Assembly: GCF_000301035.1 (NCBI RefSeq)
Contig: NZ_JH932292.1
Coordinates: forward strand, 1 to 64,000
Origin: Facklamia hominis CCUG 36813
Lineage (GTDB): Bacteria > Bacillota > Bacilli > Lactobacillales > Aerococcaceae
Direction of reading: 5' to 3'
Length of the DNA stretch: 64,000 nucleotides
The notes below the pieces were generated by a model. It ran no database searches. It was not told the origin of the DNA and was given only the letters and a program-made list of their open reading frames with translations. Positions within the stretch are counted from its first letter, which is position 1. Every line of letters begins with the position of its first letter. A program made the position numbers and the translations under genes. Below, in pieces: positions 30,140 to 39,169 of this stretch.

Positions 30140-31690
30140 ATGACTTTTCCAGTTATCAAAGCTGCTGCTTATACGCTAGCTCACGTTCCAAATATGTTGG
30201 TGCATAATGGTTCAACTCAAACGACAGAAAAGGTAACCAATCCTGATTCTGAGTATCTTAAGAACTTAAGCTCACATTTACGTTCTTATGAAGAAGTTTG
30301 TGGCGATCCTGCTAACCAAGCATATATCAATAATCTGCATTATTCTGAATTAAAGAAGATTGAAGAACCACGCTATAATAAGTTAGTAGAAGCTAAACGC
30401 TATTCAAAACGTGGCGAAATTATGCCTGAATTAGAATTTTATGGTGTTTTATCAATTGTTGACGTTTTTGACTTAGTTTACTTAGAAGAGAAATTTACAG
30501 AACAAGTAAAAGAAGCCTTGTCCCAAAATGATATGTTCAAAGATGATGTTAACAAGATCCATAAAGTTGAAACAGCTGAATGGATTCAAGATCAAGTTGA
30601 TAACAATGGCGCAGAAGGTATCTACTATCAAGGAAACCTTGTTGGTTTAGTAGAACGTGCCCATGATATCGACCCTAACTTGTCTGCTCATACTATGTTA
30701 GAAAACTTAGTTAATAAAGCTTCTGGTGTGATTACCTTACGTCACTTATTACGTGACTCAGGAGATATCAATGCTGAAGATATCGAGTACGTCATTGAGT
30801 GCTCAGAAGAAGCTATTGGTGATGTTAACCAACGTGGTGGTGGTAACATGGCTAAGGCGATTGCTGAACAATGTGGTTTAGCAAATGCCTCTGGAGCAGA
30901 TATTCGTGCATTCTGTGGTGCACCTTCTCACTCATTAATCACAGCAGCATCATTAGTCCAAGCTGGTACTTATAAGGCAGTCGCTGTAGTTGCTGGGGGA
31001 TCTACTGCTAAATTAGGTATGAACGGTAAGTCTCACTATGAAAAAGATATGCCATTATTAGAAGATTGCGTTGCAGGTATGGCTTTCTTAGTTACTCAAA
31101 ATGATGGTAAGAGCCCAGTTATTCGTACAGATTTTGCTGGACGCCACACGGTGTCTTCAGGTTCATCTCCACAAGCAGTTATGACAGCTTTAGTAGGTGA
31201 CCCACTTGATAAAGCTGGTTTAGGTGTTCCAGATGTTGATGTATATTCTGTTGAAATGCAAAATCCAGATATTACCAAGCCAGCGGGAGCAGGGGATGTT
31301 CCAACAGCTAACTTGAAGATGATTGCTGCTGTTGGGGTATTACGTAAAGAAATCGAACGTAAAGAATTACCTAACTTCGTTTCTGAAAAGGGTGTACCTG
31401 GATGGGCTCCAACTCAAGGTCATATTCCTTCTGGTGTTCCTTACTTAGGATTTGCTGTGGATGATATGACAAGCGATTCAGATGTTAACCGTGCAATGAT
31501 CGTTGGTAAAGGATCATTATTCTTAGGTCGTATGACAAACTTGTTCGACGGTGTATCCGTAATTATCGAACGTAACAGTGGAGAAGTTGAAACAGCTGGA
31601 TCTTCTGACTTGAAAGAAACTGTGAAGTCTGAAGTTGCTAAGGCATTACGCCAATTCGCTGAAAACTTCTCAGGTTCAGAAGAAGAATAG
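30140..31690 (+). CDS. grdC: Glycine reductase complex protein C, GrdC subunit
   Basis: One half of protein C, which binds the Se-carboxymethyl form of GrdA, releases acetate as an enzyme-bound acetyl group and forms acetyl phosphate. 516 aa. The fold is related to beta-ketoacyl-ACP synthase III; ADIRAFCGAPSHSLITAASLVQAG (near 250) and AVVAGGSTAKLGMNGK are typical of GrdC. The start is taken as the ATG at 30140 because AAAAGGAG is spaced best for it; an ATG 6 bp earlier is also in frame. grdD follows 15 bp later, so the two are co-transcribed. Confidence 0.95.
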   Translation: MTFPVIKAAAYTLAHVPNMLVHNGSTQTTEKVTNPDSEYLKNLSSHLRSYEEVCGDPANQAYINNLHYSELKKIEEPRYNKLVEAKRYSKRGEIMPELEFYGVLSIVDVFDLVYLEEKFTEQVKEALSQNDMFKDDVNKIHKVETAEWIQDQVDNNGAEGIYYQGNLVGLVERAHDIDPNLSAHTMLENLVNKASGVITLRHLLRDSGDINAEDIEYVIECSEEAIGDVNQRGGGNMAKAIAEQCGLANASGADIRAFCGAPSHSLITAASLVQAGTYKAVAVVAGGSTAKLGMNGKSHYEKDMPLLEDCVAGMAFLVTQNDGKSPVIRTDFAGRHTVSSGSSPQAVMTALVGDPLDKAGLGVPDVDVYSVEMQNPDITKPAGAGDVPTANLKMIAAVGVLRKEIERKELPNFVSEKGVPGWAPTQGHIPSGVPYLGFAVDDMTSDSDVNRAMIVGKGSLFLGRMTNLFDGVSVIIERNSGEVETAGSSDLKETVKSEVAKALRQFAENFSGSEEE

Positions 31691-31705
31691 GAGTGAAGCG
31701 AACGC

Positions 31706-32860
31706 ATGACTAACCAAGTAAATCAAGCAATTAAAGATGTTTTCAATGAACTAGCTCATACTCTAGAGAGTGGACAAGTAGGCCCATCTATTAAAATTGG
31801 TTTGACAATTAATGGCTCTGAATTAGGCTTTGATGTGATGCGTGAAGCAGCTGCTATTGCCAAAGCAGAAGGATTATTCGAAGTCGTATTAATCGGTGAA
31901 AGCCAAGATTGGACTAGCGATTACGAACATTATGAAGCTAATAATGAACAGGAAGTAGAAACTACTCTTGATAAGTTATTGGAAGATGGAACGATTGATG
32001 GGGCTGTGACATTACATCATACTTTCCCAATCGGTGTTTCTACTGTAGGACGCGTGATTACTCCTGCCTTAGGTAAAGAAGTGTTCATTGCAACTACTAC
32101 TGGAACAACAGCAACTGTTCGTGCAGAAGCGATGGTTTTAAATGCAATCAATGGTATTGCTGTAGCTAAAGCAAAAGGAATTGAAAATCCAACTGTTGGT
32201 ATTGTTAATGTTGATTCAGCACACACTGTTGAGAGAGCATTAAACCAATTAAAAGATAAAGGATATCATATTACTTTTGGTCAATCTGCACGTGCTGATG
32301 GTGGTGTAGCTTTACGTGGTAATGACCTGCTCCTTGGATCTACTGATGTTATGGTTTGTGATTCATTAACGGGTAATATTTTAATGAAATTATTTGGATC
32401 CTATACATCTGGCGGAACTTATGAAACGACTGGTTTCGGATATGGACCAGGGGTTGGCGATGGTTACGATCGAATTATCAACATCGTTTCTCGTGCTTCG
32501 GGTGCACCGGTTATTGCTAATGCTTTAAAATATGCTTATCAAATGGCTAAAGGAAAATTAGTAGAAGTAGCAAAGGCTGAATATCAATCTGCTAAACATG
32601 CTGGCCTTAAAGATGTTGTTGAAGGTTTACAACCAAAAGCAGCAGCTGTTGAAGAAGAAGTTAAAGCTCCGGAAAAAGAGATTGTTACTTCCTCCTTATC
32701 AGGAATTGATGTATTAGACTTAGAAGATGCTGTTAAGGCACTTTGGAAAGCTGGCATTTATGCTGAATCCGGTATGGGTTGCTCAGGTCCAATTGTTATG
32801 GTATCTGATGCTAATGCTGAAAAAGCAAAAGAAGTCGTTACAGAAGCTGGCTATATGTAG
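31706..32860 (+). CDS. grdD: Glycine reductase complex protein C, GrdD subunit
   Basis: The second half of protein C, 384 aa, distantly related to PlsX phosphate acyltransferases. It carries the acetyl thioester that phosphate attacks to give acetyl phosphate. GMGCSGP at the C terminus places a cysteine at residue 359, the position implicated in the acetyl transfer of clostridial GrdD. HHTFPIGVSTVGRVITPALGKEVFIATTTGTT is replaced here by the same pattern in pieces: HHTFPIGVSTVGRV then ATTTGTTATVRAEAM. It has an AGGAGTGAAG ribosome binding site and a strong terminator afterwards. Confidence 0.95.
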   Translation: MTNQVNQAIKDVFNELAHTLESGQVGPSIKIGLTINGSELGFDVMREAAAIAKAEGLFEVVLIGESQDWTSDYEHYEANNEQEVETTLDKLLEDGTIDGAVTLHHTFPIGVSTVGRVITPALGKEVFIATTTGTTATVRAEAMVLNAINGIAVAKAKGIENPTVGIVNVDSAHTVERALNQLKDKGYHITFGQSARADGGVALRGNDLLLGSTDVMVCDSLTGNILMKLFGSYTSGGTYETTGFGYGPGVGDGYDRIINIVSRASGAPVIANALKYAYQMAKGKLVEVAKAEYQSAKHAGLKDVVEGLQPKAAAVEEEVKAPEKEIVTSSLSGIDVLDLEDAVKALWKAGIYAESGMGCSGPIVMVSDANAEKAKEVVTEAGYM

Positions 32861-32880
32861 AATGCCTTAAGTGTTAATTT

Positions 32881-32907
32881 AAGCCCAACCCTTGGTTGGG
32901 CTTTTTT
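32881..32907 (+). terminator. Terminator after grdD
   Basis: AAGCCCAACC-CTT-GGTTGGGCTT hairpin followed by TTTT. Ends the grdC-grdD transcript. The following 200 bp before the next gene are very AT-rich, with no clear further element. Confidence 0.92.
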
Positions 32908-33114
32908 GTATGAACTTGTTAAATGTAAACTTTTAAAAAGTATATGATTTAATTTATAATTTTTTAAAAGTTCTATAAATGGCTGAGGGTTCAACTTTTA
33001 GAGTGGATACCATTAAAAAATAAAGTTAATTATTATATAATTCTATATATAAAAAATAGCTATCTGATGAATAAGATGGTAAAATTAAATTAATCTAACA
33101 AGGAGGAGATTTTT

Positions 33115-34371
33115 ATGAAAAAATTTCTAAAAGGCTGTTTAGCAGCGGCATTATCGTTGTCGTCATTAATTACGTCAAGTTTAACTACTCCAGTTTTTGC
33201 TGAAGAAGAACCTGTTGAAATCAGTTTAATGATTCCTGATTGGGGAGTTCCAACAGATGATATGTTGAAGGATTTCCAAGAAAAGACAAACATTAAAGTA
33301 AATGTGATTCCAACAGCTTGGGATGATATTCGTGATAAAGTTGCTACAGCTTCAGTAGGTAAAAAAGCGGCAGCGGATGTAATAGAAGTTGACTGGTCCT
33401 GGACCGGTGAATTTGTCTCAGCTAATTGGTTAGCTCCAATTGAGATTGATGAGGATACTCTAAAGGATATGCCAAACCTGGAAACATTTAAGGTGGAAGA
33501 TCAATATTATGCTGTTCCTTATGCTAATGACTTCCGAATTGCTTATTCTAATCAAGAGATGTTCAAAAAAGCTGGTATTGAAGAATTACCAACTAACTGG
33601 AATCAATTGATTGAAGATGCTAAAAAGATTAAAGAAGCGGGTGTTGTGGACTATCCGATTTCAATTCCACTGTTAGCCGAAGAAAATTCGACAACAACCT
33701 TCTTATGGTTGGCTTATACGCGTAATGGTATCGTATTTAATGATGATAATACTTTAAATCACGATGCCTTAGTAGATACTTTAACTTTGATTGACAGTTT
33801 GGTGAAAGATGAACTTGTTAATCCAGCTAACACAACACTTTCTGGTATGGAAGCATACGGTCAAATTGCAACGGGTGACACGGCAAATATGACTGGACCT
33901 TCTTCATTTGTAACTCGAATTGAAGATGAATCTGAATCAAAAGTTGTTGGCCAAGTTCAACCAAGTCGCCCACTTTCTAAAGATGGAGATTATGCAGATA
34001 AGACAGTACCATTCAATGAAGCGATTGGTATATCAGCATATACTGAACACCCAGAAGAAGCCTTGGAATTTGTTAAATGGTATACTTCTCCTGAAATTCA
34101 AGAACAATTAAATGCTGAAATTTCAGCCACTCCAACCCGTTTATCAGTTCTTGAAAAATTATTTGAAGCTGGACAAATTCAACATGGTGATGTTTTCTAC
34201 GATGTTGCTGGAATTGTTGAAAATCCATTCCCTAATGGTGTGCCAGATTATTACGCAGAAATGTCTAGTGAAATCTTTAATGGTATTAACCAATTAGCGA
34301 CTGGCCAATTAACCGTTGAACAAGCGGTTGAACAAATCGAATCAGCGGTCAATGCTTTAGCTCAAAAATAA
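33115..34371 (+). CDS. CUT1-type extracellular solute-binding protein (system 1), without lipobox
   Basis: 418 aa, ABC solute-binding protein of the family usually serving oligosaccharides. The signal peptide ends at TTPVFA-EEE, a type I site. The only early cysteine (residue 8) is in the basic N-terminal part and cannot serve as a lipobox. Mature features are DVIEVDWSWTGEF, AVPYANDFRIAYSNQEMFKKAGI and the C-terminal FVKWYTSPEIQEQL. It is first gene of an importer operon with two permeases, a GNAT-like protein and an ATPase. The ligand is unknown; its place between grdCD and grdXEB hints at a nitrogenous compound rather than a plain sugar (inference). Confidence 0.88.
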   Translation: MKKFLKGCLAAALSLSSLITSSLTTPVFAEEEPVEISLMIPDWGVPTDDMLKDFQEKTNIKVNVIPTAWDDIRDKVATASVGKKAAADVIEVDWSWTGEFVSANWLAPIEIDEDTLKDMPNLETFKVEDQYYAVPYANDFRIAYSNQEMFKKAGIEELPTNWNQLIEDAKKIKEAGVVDYPISIPLLAEENSTTTFLWLAYTRNGIVFNDDNTLNHDALVDTLTLIDSLVKDELVNPANTTLSGMEAYGQIATGDTANMTGPSSFVTRIEDESESKVVGQVQPSRPLSKDGDYADKTVPFNEAIGISAYTEHPEEALEFVKWYTSPEIQEQLNAEISATPTRLSVLEKLFEAGQIQHGDVFYDVAGIVENPFPNGVPDYYAEMSSEIFNGINQLATGQLTVEQAVEQIESAVNALAQK

Positions 34372-34387
34372 TCTTAAAAAATAAGAT

Positions 34388-34425
34388 AGCTGCCGATGGT
34401 TTATTTTCCTATCGGCAGCTTTTTT
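34388..34425 (+). terminator. Attenuating hairpin between binding protein and permease genes (system 1)
   Basis: AGCTGCCGAT / ATCGGCAGCT followed by TTTTT, 8 bp before the permease start. Likely allows partial read-through. Confidence 0.85.
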
Positions 34426-34432
34426 AGAAAGA

Positions 34433-35305
34433 ATGAATGATATGATTAAAAATAATAAATCGCCTTGGTTTTTATTATTACCAAGTATATTGATTATGGG
34501 AATATTTGTTTTTTATCCGATCGTAAAAACATTCTATTATAGTCTGCATCGTTTTAAATTAACAAGGCCTGATCAAATCGAAATGATTGGTCTTAGGAAC
34601 TATATGTCTGTTTTACAAGATAAGAATTTTCATAATGCCTTAATTAATTCGCTCTCTGTTTTGGCTTATGTTATTTTGTTCGTGATGATTTCTTCCTTAT
34701 TTGTTGCACTATTATTGAATCAGAAACGGAAATTAACACCGCTATTGACTGCAATAGCGATTTTACCATGGGCTTTACCACCTCTAGTGAATGGGGTTTT
34801 GTGGTCCTTTATTTTTCATCCTTCTTATGGCATGTTGAATAAATTATTAATATCTTCTGGTATCATTCAAGCCCCTATTGCATGGACTGCAAATACAGGT
34901 TGGTTGATGTTCATTGTCTCTTTAATTGTATCATGGCAGGTCGTTCCTTTCTGTGCCATTGTTTTGCTAGCGAATTTGCAAAGTATTCCTCAAGACATTT
35001 ATGAAGCTTCAGCGATGGATGGAGCGAATAGTTCTCAAACCTTTTTTTCTGTGACTCTGCCATTATTATTACCCTCTTTGTTGATTTGTTTAACTCAGGC
35101 ATCTTTATCAGCTGTAAATATTTTTGATGAGATTGTCGCCTTAGTGGACTATCGTAAAGATGCTCAAACCTTGTTGATTTATAATTATCAAAATACTTTT
35201 TCATTTTTGGATTTTGGTTATGGTTCGGCGATTACCTATGTAGTGATGCTACTAACGGGAATATTTGGATATTTATATGTTCGCAATATTGCGAAGGATA
35301 TGTAG
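34433..35305 (+). CDS. CUT1-type ABC permease, MalF-like (system 1)
   Basis: 290 aa with six membrane segments and the EAA loop YEASAMDGANSSQTFFSVTLP near residue 190, which docks the ATPase. It starts with ATG at 34433 (a second in-frame ATG at 34442 is possible; the upstream site AGAAAG is weak). It pairs with the next permease. Confidence 0.9.
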   Translation: MNDMIKNNKSPWFLLLPSILIMGIFVFYPIVKTFYYSLHRFKLTRPDQIEMIGLRNYMSVLQDKNFHNALINSLSVLAYVILFVMISSLFVALLLNQKRKLTPLLTAIAILPWALPPLVNGVLWSFIFHPSYGMLNKLLISSGIIQAPIAWTANTGWLMFIVSLIVSWQVVPFCAIVLLANLQSIPQDIYEASAMDGANSSQTFFSVTLPLLLPSLLICLTQASLSAVNIFDEIVALVDYRKDAQTLLIYNYQNTFSFLDFGYGSAITYVVMLLTGIFGYLYVRNIAKDM

Positions 35306-35315
35306 GAGGTCATTT

Positions 35316-36161
35316 ATGAAAAAATCATTTTTAGCAAATGCTGCCTACTTTCTAGCGGTACTTGTCTTTTTAATATTTACCTTAGGACCCATTTTATGGG
35401 CTTTAAATATTGCCTTAACACCTGAGGGGGAAATTACTAAAGCTTCTAGTCAGATTATTGCGTCACATATTACCTTTGATAATTTCAAGCAGTTAATGGA
35501 TCCGACAACTTCTGCTTATCGTTTGATAATTCCAGCGATTATCAATTCAGTGAAGATGTCTGCGATCAGTGTTTTATTAACTGTTCCTATTTCTTTGATG
35601 ACGGCATATGCCTTTTACCGTTATAATTTCAAAGGGAAAAAACCAGTATTTTTATTGATTACTTTAACCATGGTTATTCCGGTGTTTACGACGATTATTC
35701 CGATATATGCTATGTTTGCCCAAAACGATCTCTTAGATCAATTATTTTGGATAGCTATTATCTATGTTTCGGCCTTTATCCCTTTAAATACTTGGTTAAT
35801 CTATAATCACTTTAAGGACTTACCCTATGAAGTTATAGAGGCAGCGATGATGGATGGGGCAGGTGAATGGCGAGTGTTTTTTGAAACGATATTGCCTTTG
35901 TCTTGGCCAATCCTTATTACTAGTTTGTTAGTTGTTTTTTTAACCGCTTGGAGTCAATTCCAAATTCCTATGATTTTAACTACAAGCCAGGCTAATAAAG
36001 TAATTACACTCGTGATTCAGGATTTTAAAGGACGTTATACTGCCTCCTATGGTTTGATCGCTGCTTCTGGTTTATTAGCCATACTTCCCCCAGCTGTTTT
36101 AGCAACGACCTTTAGAAAATTCTTAATTAGTGGATTGACTGGTGGAGCAACGAAAGGATAG
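35316..36161 (+). CDS. CUT1-type ABC permease, MalG-like (system 1)
   Basis: 281 aa with six membrane segments and the EAA loop YEVIEAAMMDGAGEWRVFF near residue 180. The start ATG follows TAGGAGG. It lies 10 bp behind the first permease and 5 bp before the GNAT-like gene. Confidence 0.92.
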   Translation: MKKSFLANAAYFLAVLVFLIFTLGPILWALNIALTPEGEITKASSQIIASHITFDNFKQLMDPTTSAYRLIIPAIINSVKMSAISVLLTVPISLMTAYAFYRYNFKGKKPVFLLITLTMVIPVFTTIIPIYAMFAQNDLLDQLFWIAIIYVSAFIPLNTWLIYNHFKDLPYEVIEAAMMDGAGEWRVFFETILPLSWPILITSLLVVFLTAWSQFQIPMILTTSQANKVITLVIQDFKGRYTASYGLIAASGLLAILPPAVLATTFRKFLISGLTGGATKG

Positions 36162-36166
36162 AAGAG

Positions 36167-37036
36167 ATGATAGAATTTTATACCGAATACTTTAAGACAT
36201 TTTCGGTTGACGAGCATGAGCACGCTTTGGAGCAGATACTACGACAGTTGGGTTTTGATTTTAGTCATTTTAGTAGGATGTTGCCCGAACCGTCGTTAAT
36301 TTTTGACGTACTTGACTCGGGTTATCAGGGGATGGCATTTGATTCAACACGTATGATAGTTAAAATAAATGACGCTGAAAGGGCACAGGTATTAATTCAT
36401 CTCTTACCCGCTTTAAAGCAAATCTATCAAGAAAGAAATTATTCGGAATCAATTTTTTGGGATACATTGAGTGATTTGGTGTATCGATTAAATCTCTATT
36501 CTAATCGCCATCATTGTTTGGGACTTACTGAAGATGACGGGCACTGGTTGTTAAGAGTCTTTTTCTTAAATATTTTTCGTCTCGGCTCCTTGCAATATGA
36601 GCGGTTGAAGTTAGATTTTAACTTGCTTCCTTTTGAATTAACATGGAAAGAAGCTAGCAAGGAAAGAATGCTCCAAGGGCAAGAAGTGCTAAGTATACAT
36701 ATAATGGCAGGGGTATCACTGGATCAAGAGTCAGTAGATCACTCTCTTTGTCAAGCGCGAAGCTTTTTTAGGGATGCGGGAATCAATTATTTTTATTGTT
36801 GTTCATGGCTGTTGAATCCCGATAATGAATTTTTGCTCTCGAGCGGATCTCGTATTCTTCAATTTGCTTCACAATTTGAATTATTAGCTTCAGCTAAATA
36901 TAAAGACTATCCTTTATATTCAATTTTTGAAACAGAATATTATAAGAATAGACCAATGACAAGTTTGCAAAAGATGGCGAGAGCTCATCCAGAATATTTA
37001 GGGGTAGGTCTAGGTGTTGTTCCAATAAAAGAGTAA
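36167..37036 (+). CDS. GNAT-like acyltransferase-domain protein (DUF5596 type)
   Basis: 289 aa, soluble. It resembles the two-part 'acyltransferase domain-containing' proteins found beside CUT1 importers and glycosidases in Firmicutes: an N-terminal helical part (about 1-120) followed by a GNAT_C-like half with LGSLQYERLKLDF near 142, VLSIHIMAGVSLDQESVDHSL near 182 and FYCCSWLLNPD near 215. The reaction is unknown. It is embedded tightly in the importer operon (5 bp after the permease, 28 bp before the ATPase), so it probably acts on the imported compound. Confidence 0.7.
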   Translation: MIEFYTEYFKTFSVDEHEHALEQILRQLGFDFSHFSRMLPEPSLIFDVLDSGYQGMAFDSTRMIVKINDAERAQVLIHLLPALKQIYQERNYSESIFWDTLSDLVYRLNLYSNRHHCLGLTEDDGHWLLRVFFLNIFRLGSLQYERLKLDFNLLPFELTWKEASKERMLQGQEVLSIHIMAGVSLDQESVDHSLCQARSFFRDAGINYFYCCSWLLNPDNEFLLSSGSRILQFASQFELLASAKYKDYPLYSIFETEYYKNRPMTSLQKMARAHPEYLGVGLGVVPIKE

Positions 37037-37064
37037 GGTACTTCTAAGAAGGAGAAGATAAGTA

Positions 37065-38114
37065 ATGGGAAGCGTTAAACTACAGAATGTTTGTAAAAAA
37101 TATGATGATGAGGTAATGGCGGTAGAAAATTTTAATTTAGATATTCATGATGGGGAATTTGTTGTATTTGTAGGTCCATCTGGTTGTGGAAAATCAACAA
37201 CATTAAGAATGATTGCAGGTCTGGAGTCAATCAGTGAGGGAGAATTATGGATTAATGACCAACTAGCTAATGATTTGCGACCTCAAGATCGTGATTTAGC
37301 CATGGTTTTTCAATCTTATGCTCTATATCCTCATAAAACAGTTTTTCAAAATTTAGCCTATCCTTTAAAGATTCAAGGGCTTAGTAAAGAAGAGATAGAC
37401 AGTAAGGTTAAACATACGGCAAAGCTGATTGAAATTGATGATTTATTAGATAGAAAGCCACGTCAACTATCGGGAGGTCAACGGCAACGGGTGGCGTTGG
37501 GAAGGTGTCTTGTTCGGTCGCCACAAGCTTTTTTAATGGATGAACCCTTATCTAATCTAGATGCCAAATTGAGAGTGAGTATGCGATCTGAAATTGTTAA
37601 TTTGCAAAAGAAAATTCAAGGAACTTTTATCTATGTTACCCACGATCAGATTGAAGCAATGACGATGGGGGATCGGATTGTGGTAATGAATAAGGGGGTT
37701 ATTCAACAAGTCGGAAAGCCAGAAGAAATCTATCATCATCCCAAAAATCGATTTGTGGCGTCCTTTATTGGAAGTCCTGCTATGAACTTTTTATATTTTG
37801 ATGAGTCGAAAATTACTCTGAATGATTTGAGTTGGTCTATTGAACAAAATGGTCCATTTTATTTAGGTGTTCGACCGGAGCACATTGTTCCTGCTAGAAG
37901 CGAGGAGGATTTATATACCTTTACCGCAAAAATTGATCATATTGAAAAATTAGGGGCCGAAAATTATGTGAACTTAATCGTTAATGATCAATTAATTCTA
38001 ATGAGGGATTATGGATTAAATCCATATCATGAGGGAGAAGTGTATTCCTTTAGCATTGTACCATCAAATATAAAATATTTTGATGTGCATAGTGAAGAAT
38101 CTTTTTCAATATAA
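37065..38114 (+). CDS. ABC transporter ATPase, MalK/UgpC/MsmX-like (system 1)
   Basis: 349 aa. Walker A GPSGCGKST, Q-loop FQSYALYPH, signature LSGGQRQRVALGR, Walker [12 protein letters not shown] and the HD switch are intact. A C-terminal TOBE/OB regulatory domain (from about 235) has the family's GVRPEH. Last gene of the importer operon, ended by a bidirectional terminator. Confidence 0.93.
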   Translation: MGSVKLQNVCKKYDDEVMAVENFNLDIHDGEFVVFVGPSGCGKSTTLRMIAGLESISEGELWINDQLANDLRPQDRDLAMVFQSYALYPHKTVFQNLAYPLKIQGLSKEEIDSKVKHTAKLIEIDDLLDRKPRQLSGGQRQRVALGRCLVRSPQAFLMDEPLSNLDAKLRVSMRSEIVNLQKKIQGTFIYVTHDQIEAMTMGDRIVVMNKGVIQQVGKPEEIYHHPKNRFVASFIGSPAMNFLYFDESKITLNDLSWSIEQNGPFYLGVRPEHIVPARSEEDLYTFTAKIDHIEKLGAENYVNLIVNDQLILMRDYGLNPYHEGEVYSFSIVPSNIKYFDVHSEESFSI

Positions 38115-38119
38115 AAGTA

Positions 38120-38159
38120 AAAAGCATCCTATTCATTTTAATGATGATAGGATGCTTTT
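38120..38159. terminator. Bidirectional terminator
   Basis: AAAAGCATCCTAT / ATAGGATGCTTTT hairpin between the convergent ATPase and 176-aa protein genes. Confidence 0.88.
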
Positions 38160-38165
38160 ATTTTC

Positions 38166-38696
38166 TTATTTGAGGATGGTTTCGAGTTTGCTTTCGATAT
38201 AGTCAACTAATTTTTGATCGTTGACAAGAACAGTTTCGAAATCGGTGAAATCTATCTTTAATTTAAAGAAGTTAATCGTTAAGATATTATCTTCAATTTT
38301 ATCGGTGAGGTCGTAGGCAGGAACAAAGTTAATTTGAACGCTGTCATACTTAGTGTCTCCTGAAAACTTTTCTTTTAAATTATTCACATTAAGTGTTTTA
38401 ATTGTAGGTAGGGTCAATTCGACATTTCCAGGATCATCAGCAAAGAACTTATTTGACTGATAGAATTCTAATTCTTTAGAAGTGGCTTCATTGACAGGTT
38501 CATAATTGATAACCGCTGATAACACTTTGCGGACAGAGTTACTATTAAAATCATCCGTATATACTGCTTCCATCTCAGGTCGATTTGCGATGTCGAGTAG
38601 GTAAGAATCGGCAAGCTTTTCTTTTCTAGCGGCTGTTTGCCAGAAAAAATCCATTAATTCAATGGTTTCAAAGTTAATTTTTACATTTTCAAGCAT
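38166..38696 (-). CDS. Conserved-looking hypothetical protein, 176 aa
   Basis: I do not recognise the family. It is soluble and acidic, with no signal peptide, membrane segment or cysteine. The N-terminal half is helical (IELMDFFWQTAARKEKLAD); the C-terminal half alternates hydrophobic and charged residues, suggesting beta strands (ILTINFFKLKIDFTDF). The start is the ATG after AGGAGAC. It sits downstream of, and on the same strand as, the DUF3343 gene (80 bp gap), so the two may be co-transcribed within the glycine reductase island. Confidence 0.6.
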   Translation of the reverse strand: MLENVKINFETIELMDFFWQTAARKEKLADSYLLDIANRPEMEAVYTDDFNSNSVRKVLSAVINYEPVNEATSKELEFYQSNKFFADDPGNVELTLPTIKTLNVNNLKEKFSGDTKYDSVQINFVPAYDLTDKIEDNILTINFFKLKIDFTDFETVLVNDQKLVDYIESKLETILK

Positions 38697-38776
38697 ATAA
38701 AGTCTCCTTTTATAAAGATTCTCTTATAAGTATAACAGATTTATTCTGATTTTAAATACTTAAGGGTAGTCCATAC

Positions 38777-39004
38777 TTATAAAATAGCAATTTGATTGAG
38801 TGACAGTTGGGCCTGCTTAGAGATTTCTTCGATGTGGGTTTGTTCATTAGGCTCACTGCGCCAGGCCATGCCGCATCCTGCTGAAAGCTCGCTTGGAATA
38901 GCGACGAGTCTTCCCGGAATTTGATGGGTCTTATAGAGATTTTCAGCAGTCATTGCATCTAGCGTATTATGAAAAGTAATATATAAGTATTCTTTTTTAG
39001 ACAT
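38777..39004 (-). CDS. DUF3343 family protein (putative Se/S carrier-like)
   Basis: 75 aa, single small domain: YITFHNTLDAMTAENLYK at the N terminus and SAGCGMAWRSEPNE near residue 42. This is the pattern of the DUF3343 family, described in domain collections as a putative selenium or sulfur carrier because of its phylogenetic association with selenium users. The one cysteine (residue 44) in the AGCGMA turn is the likely functional residue. The start ATG follows AAGGAGT. It is placed between grdCD and grdXEB, which supports a link to selenium supply (inference). Confidence 0.75.
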   Translation of the reverse strand: MSKKEYLYITFHNTLDAMTAENLYKTHQIPGRLVAIPSELSAGCGMAWRSEPNEQTHIEEISKQAQLSLNQIAIL

Positions 39005-39093
39005 AATCCTAAACTCCTTGATATAAAAGTCATCTAAAGCTTGAAAGTTAGTATTGACAGATGATAATGTTCGTCGATTTTTTAAAAACTATG

Positions 39094-39108
39094 TTAGAAT
39101 AATTATAG
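39094..39108. promoter_or_regulatory. TTAGAATAATTAT motif upstream of the SGNH gene
   Basis: TTAGAATAATTATAG is identical over 13 bases to the box upstream of nox and matches the PerR box at 12 of 14 positions. It may be a shared operator, or simply an AT-rich -10 region (TAGAAT). Divergent DUF3343 and SGNH genes flank it; TTGACA lies at 39054. Confidence 0.35.
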
Positions 39109-39169
39109 TCAAATTGATTGTAACTTTCAAATACAGATTGTCTAACAAATAAGAGGGTGGTAGATATAT

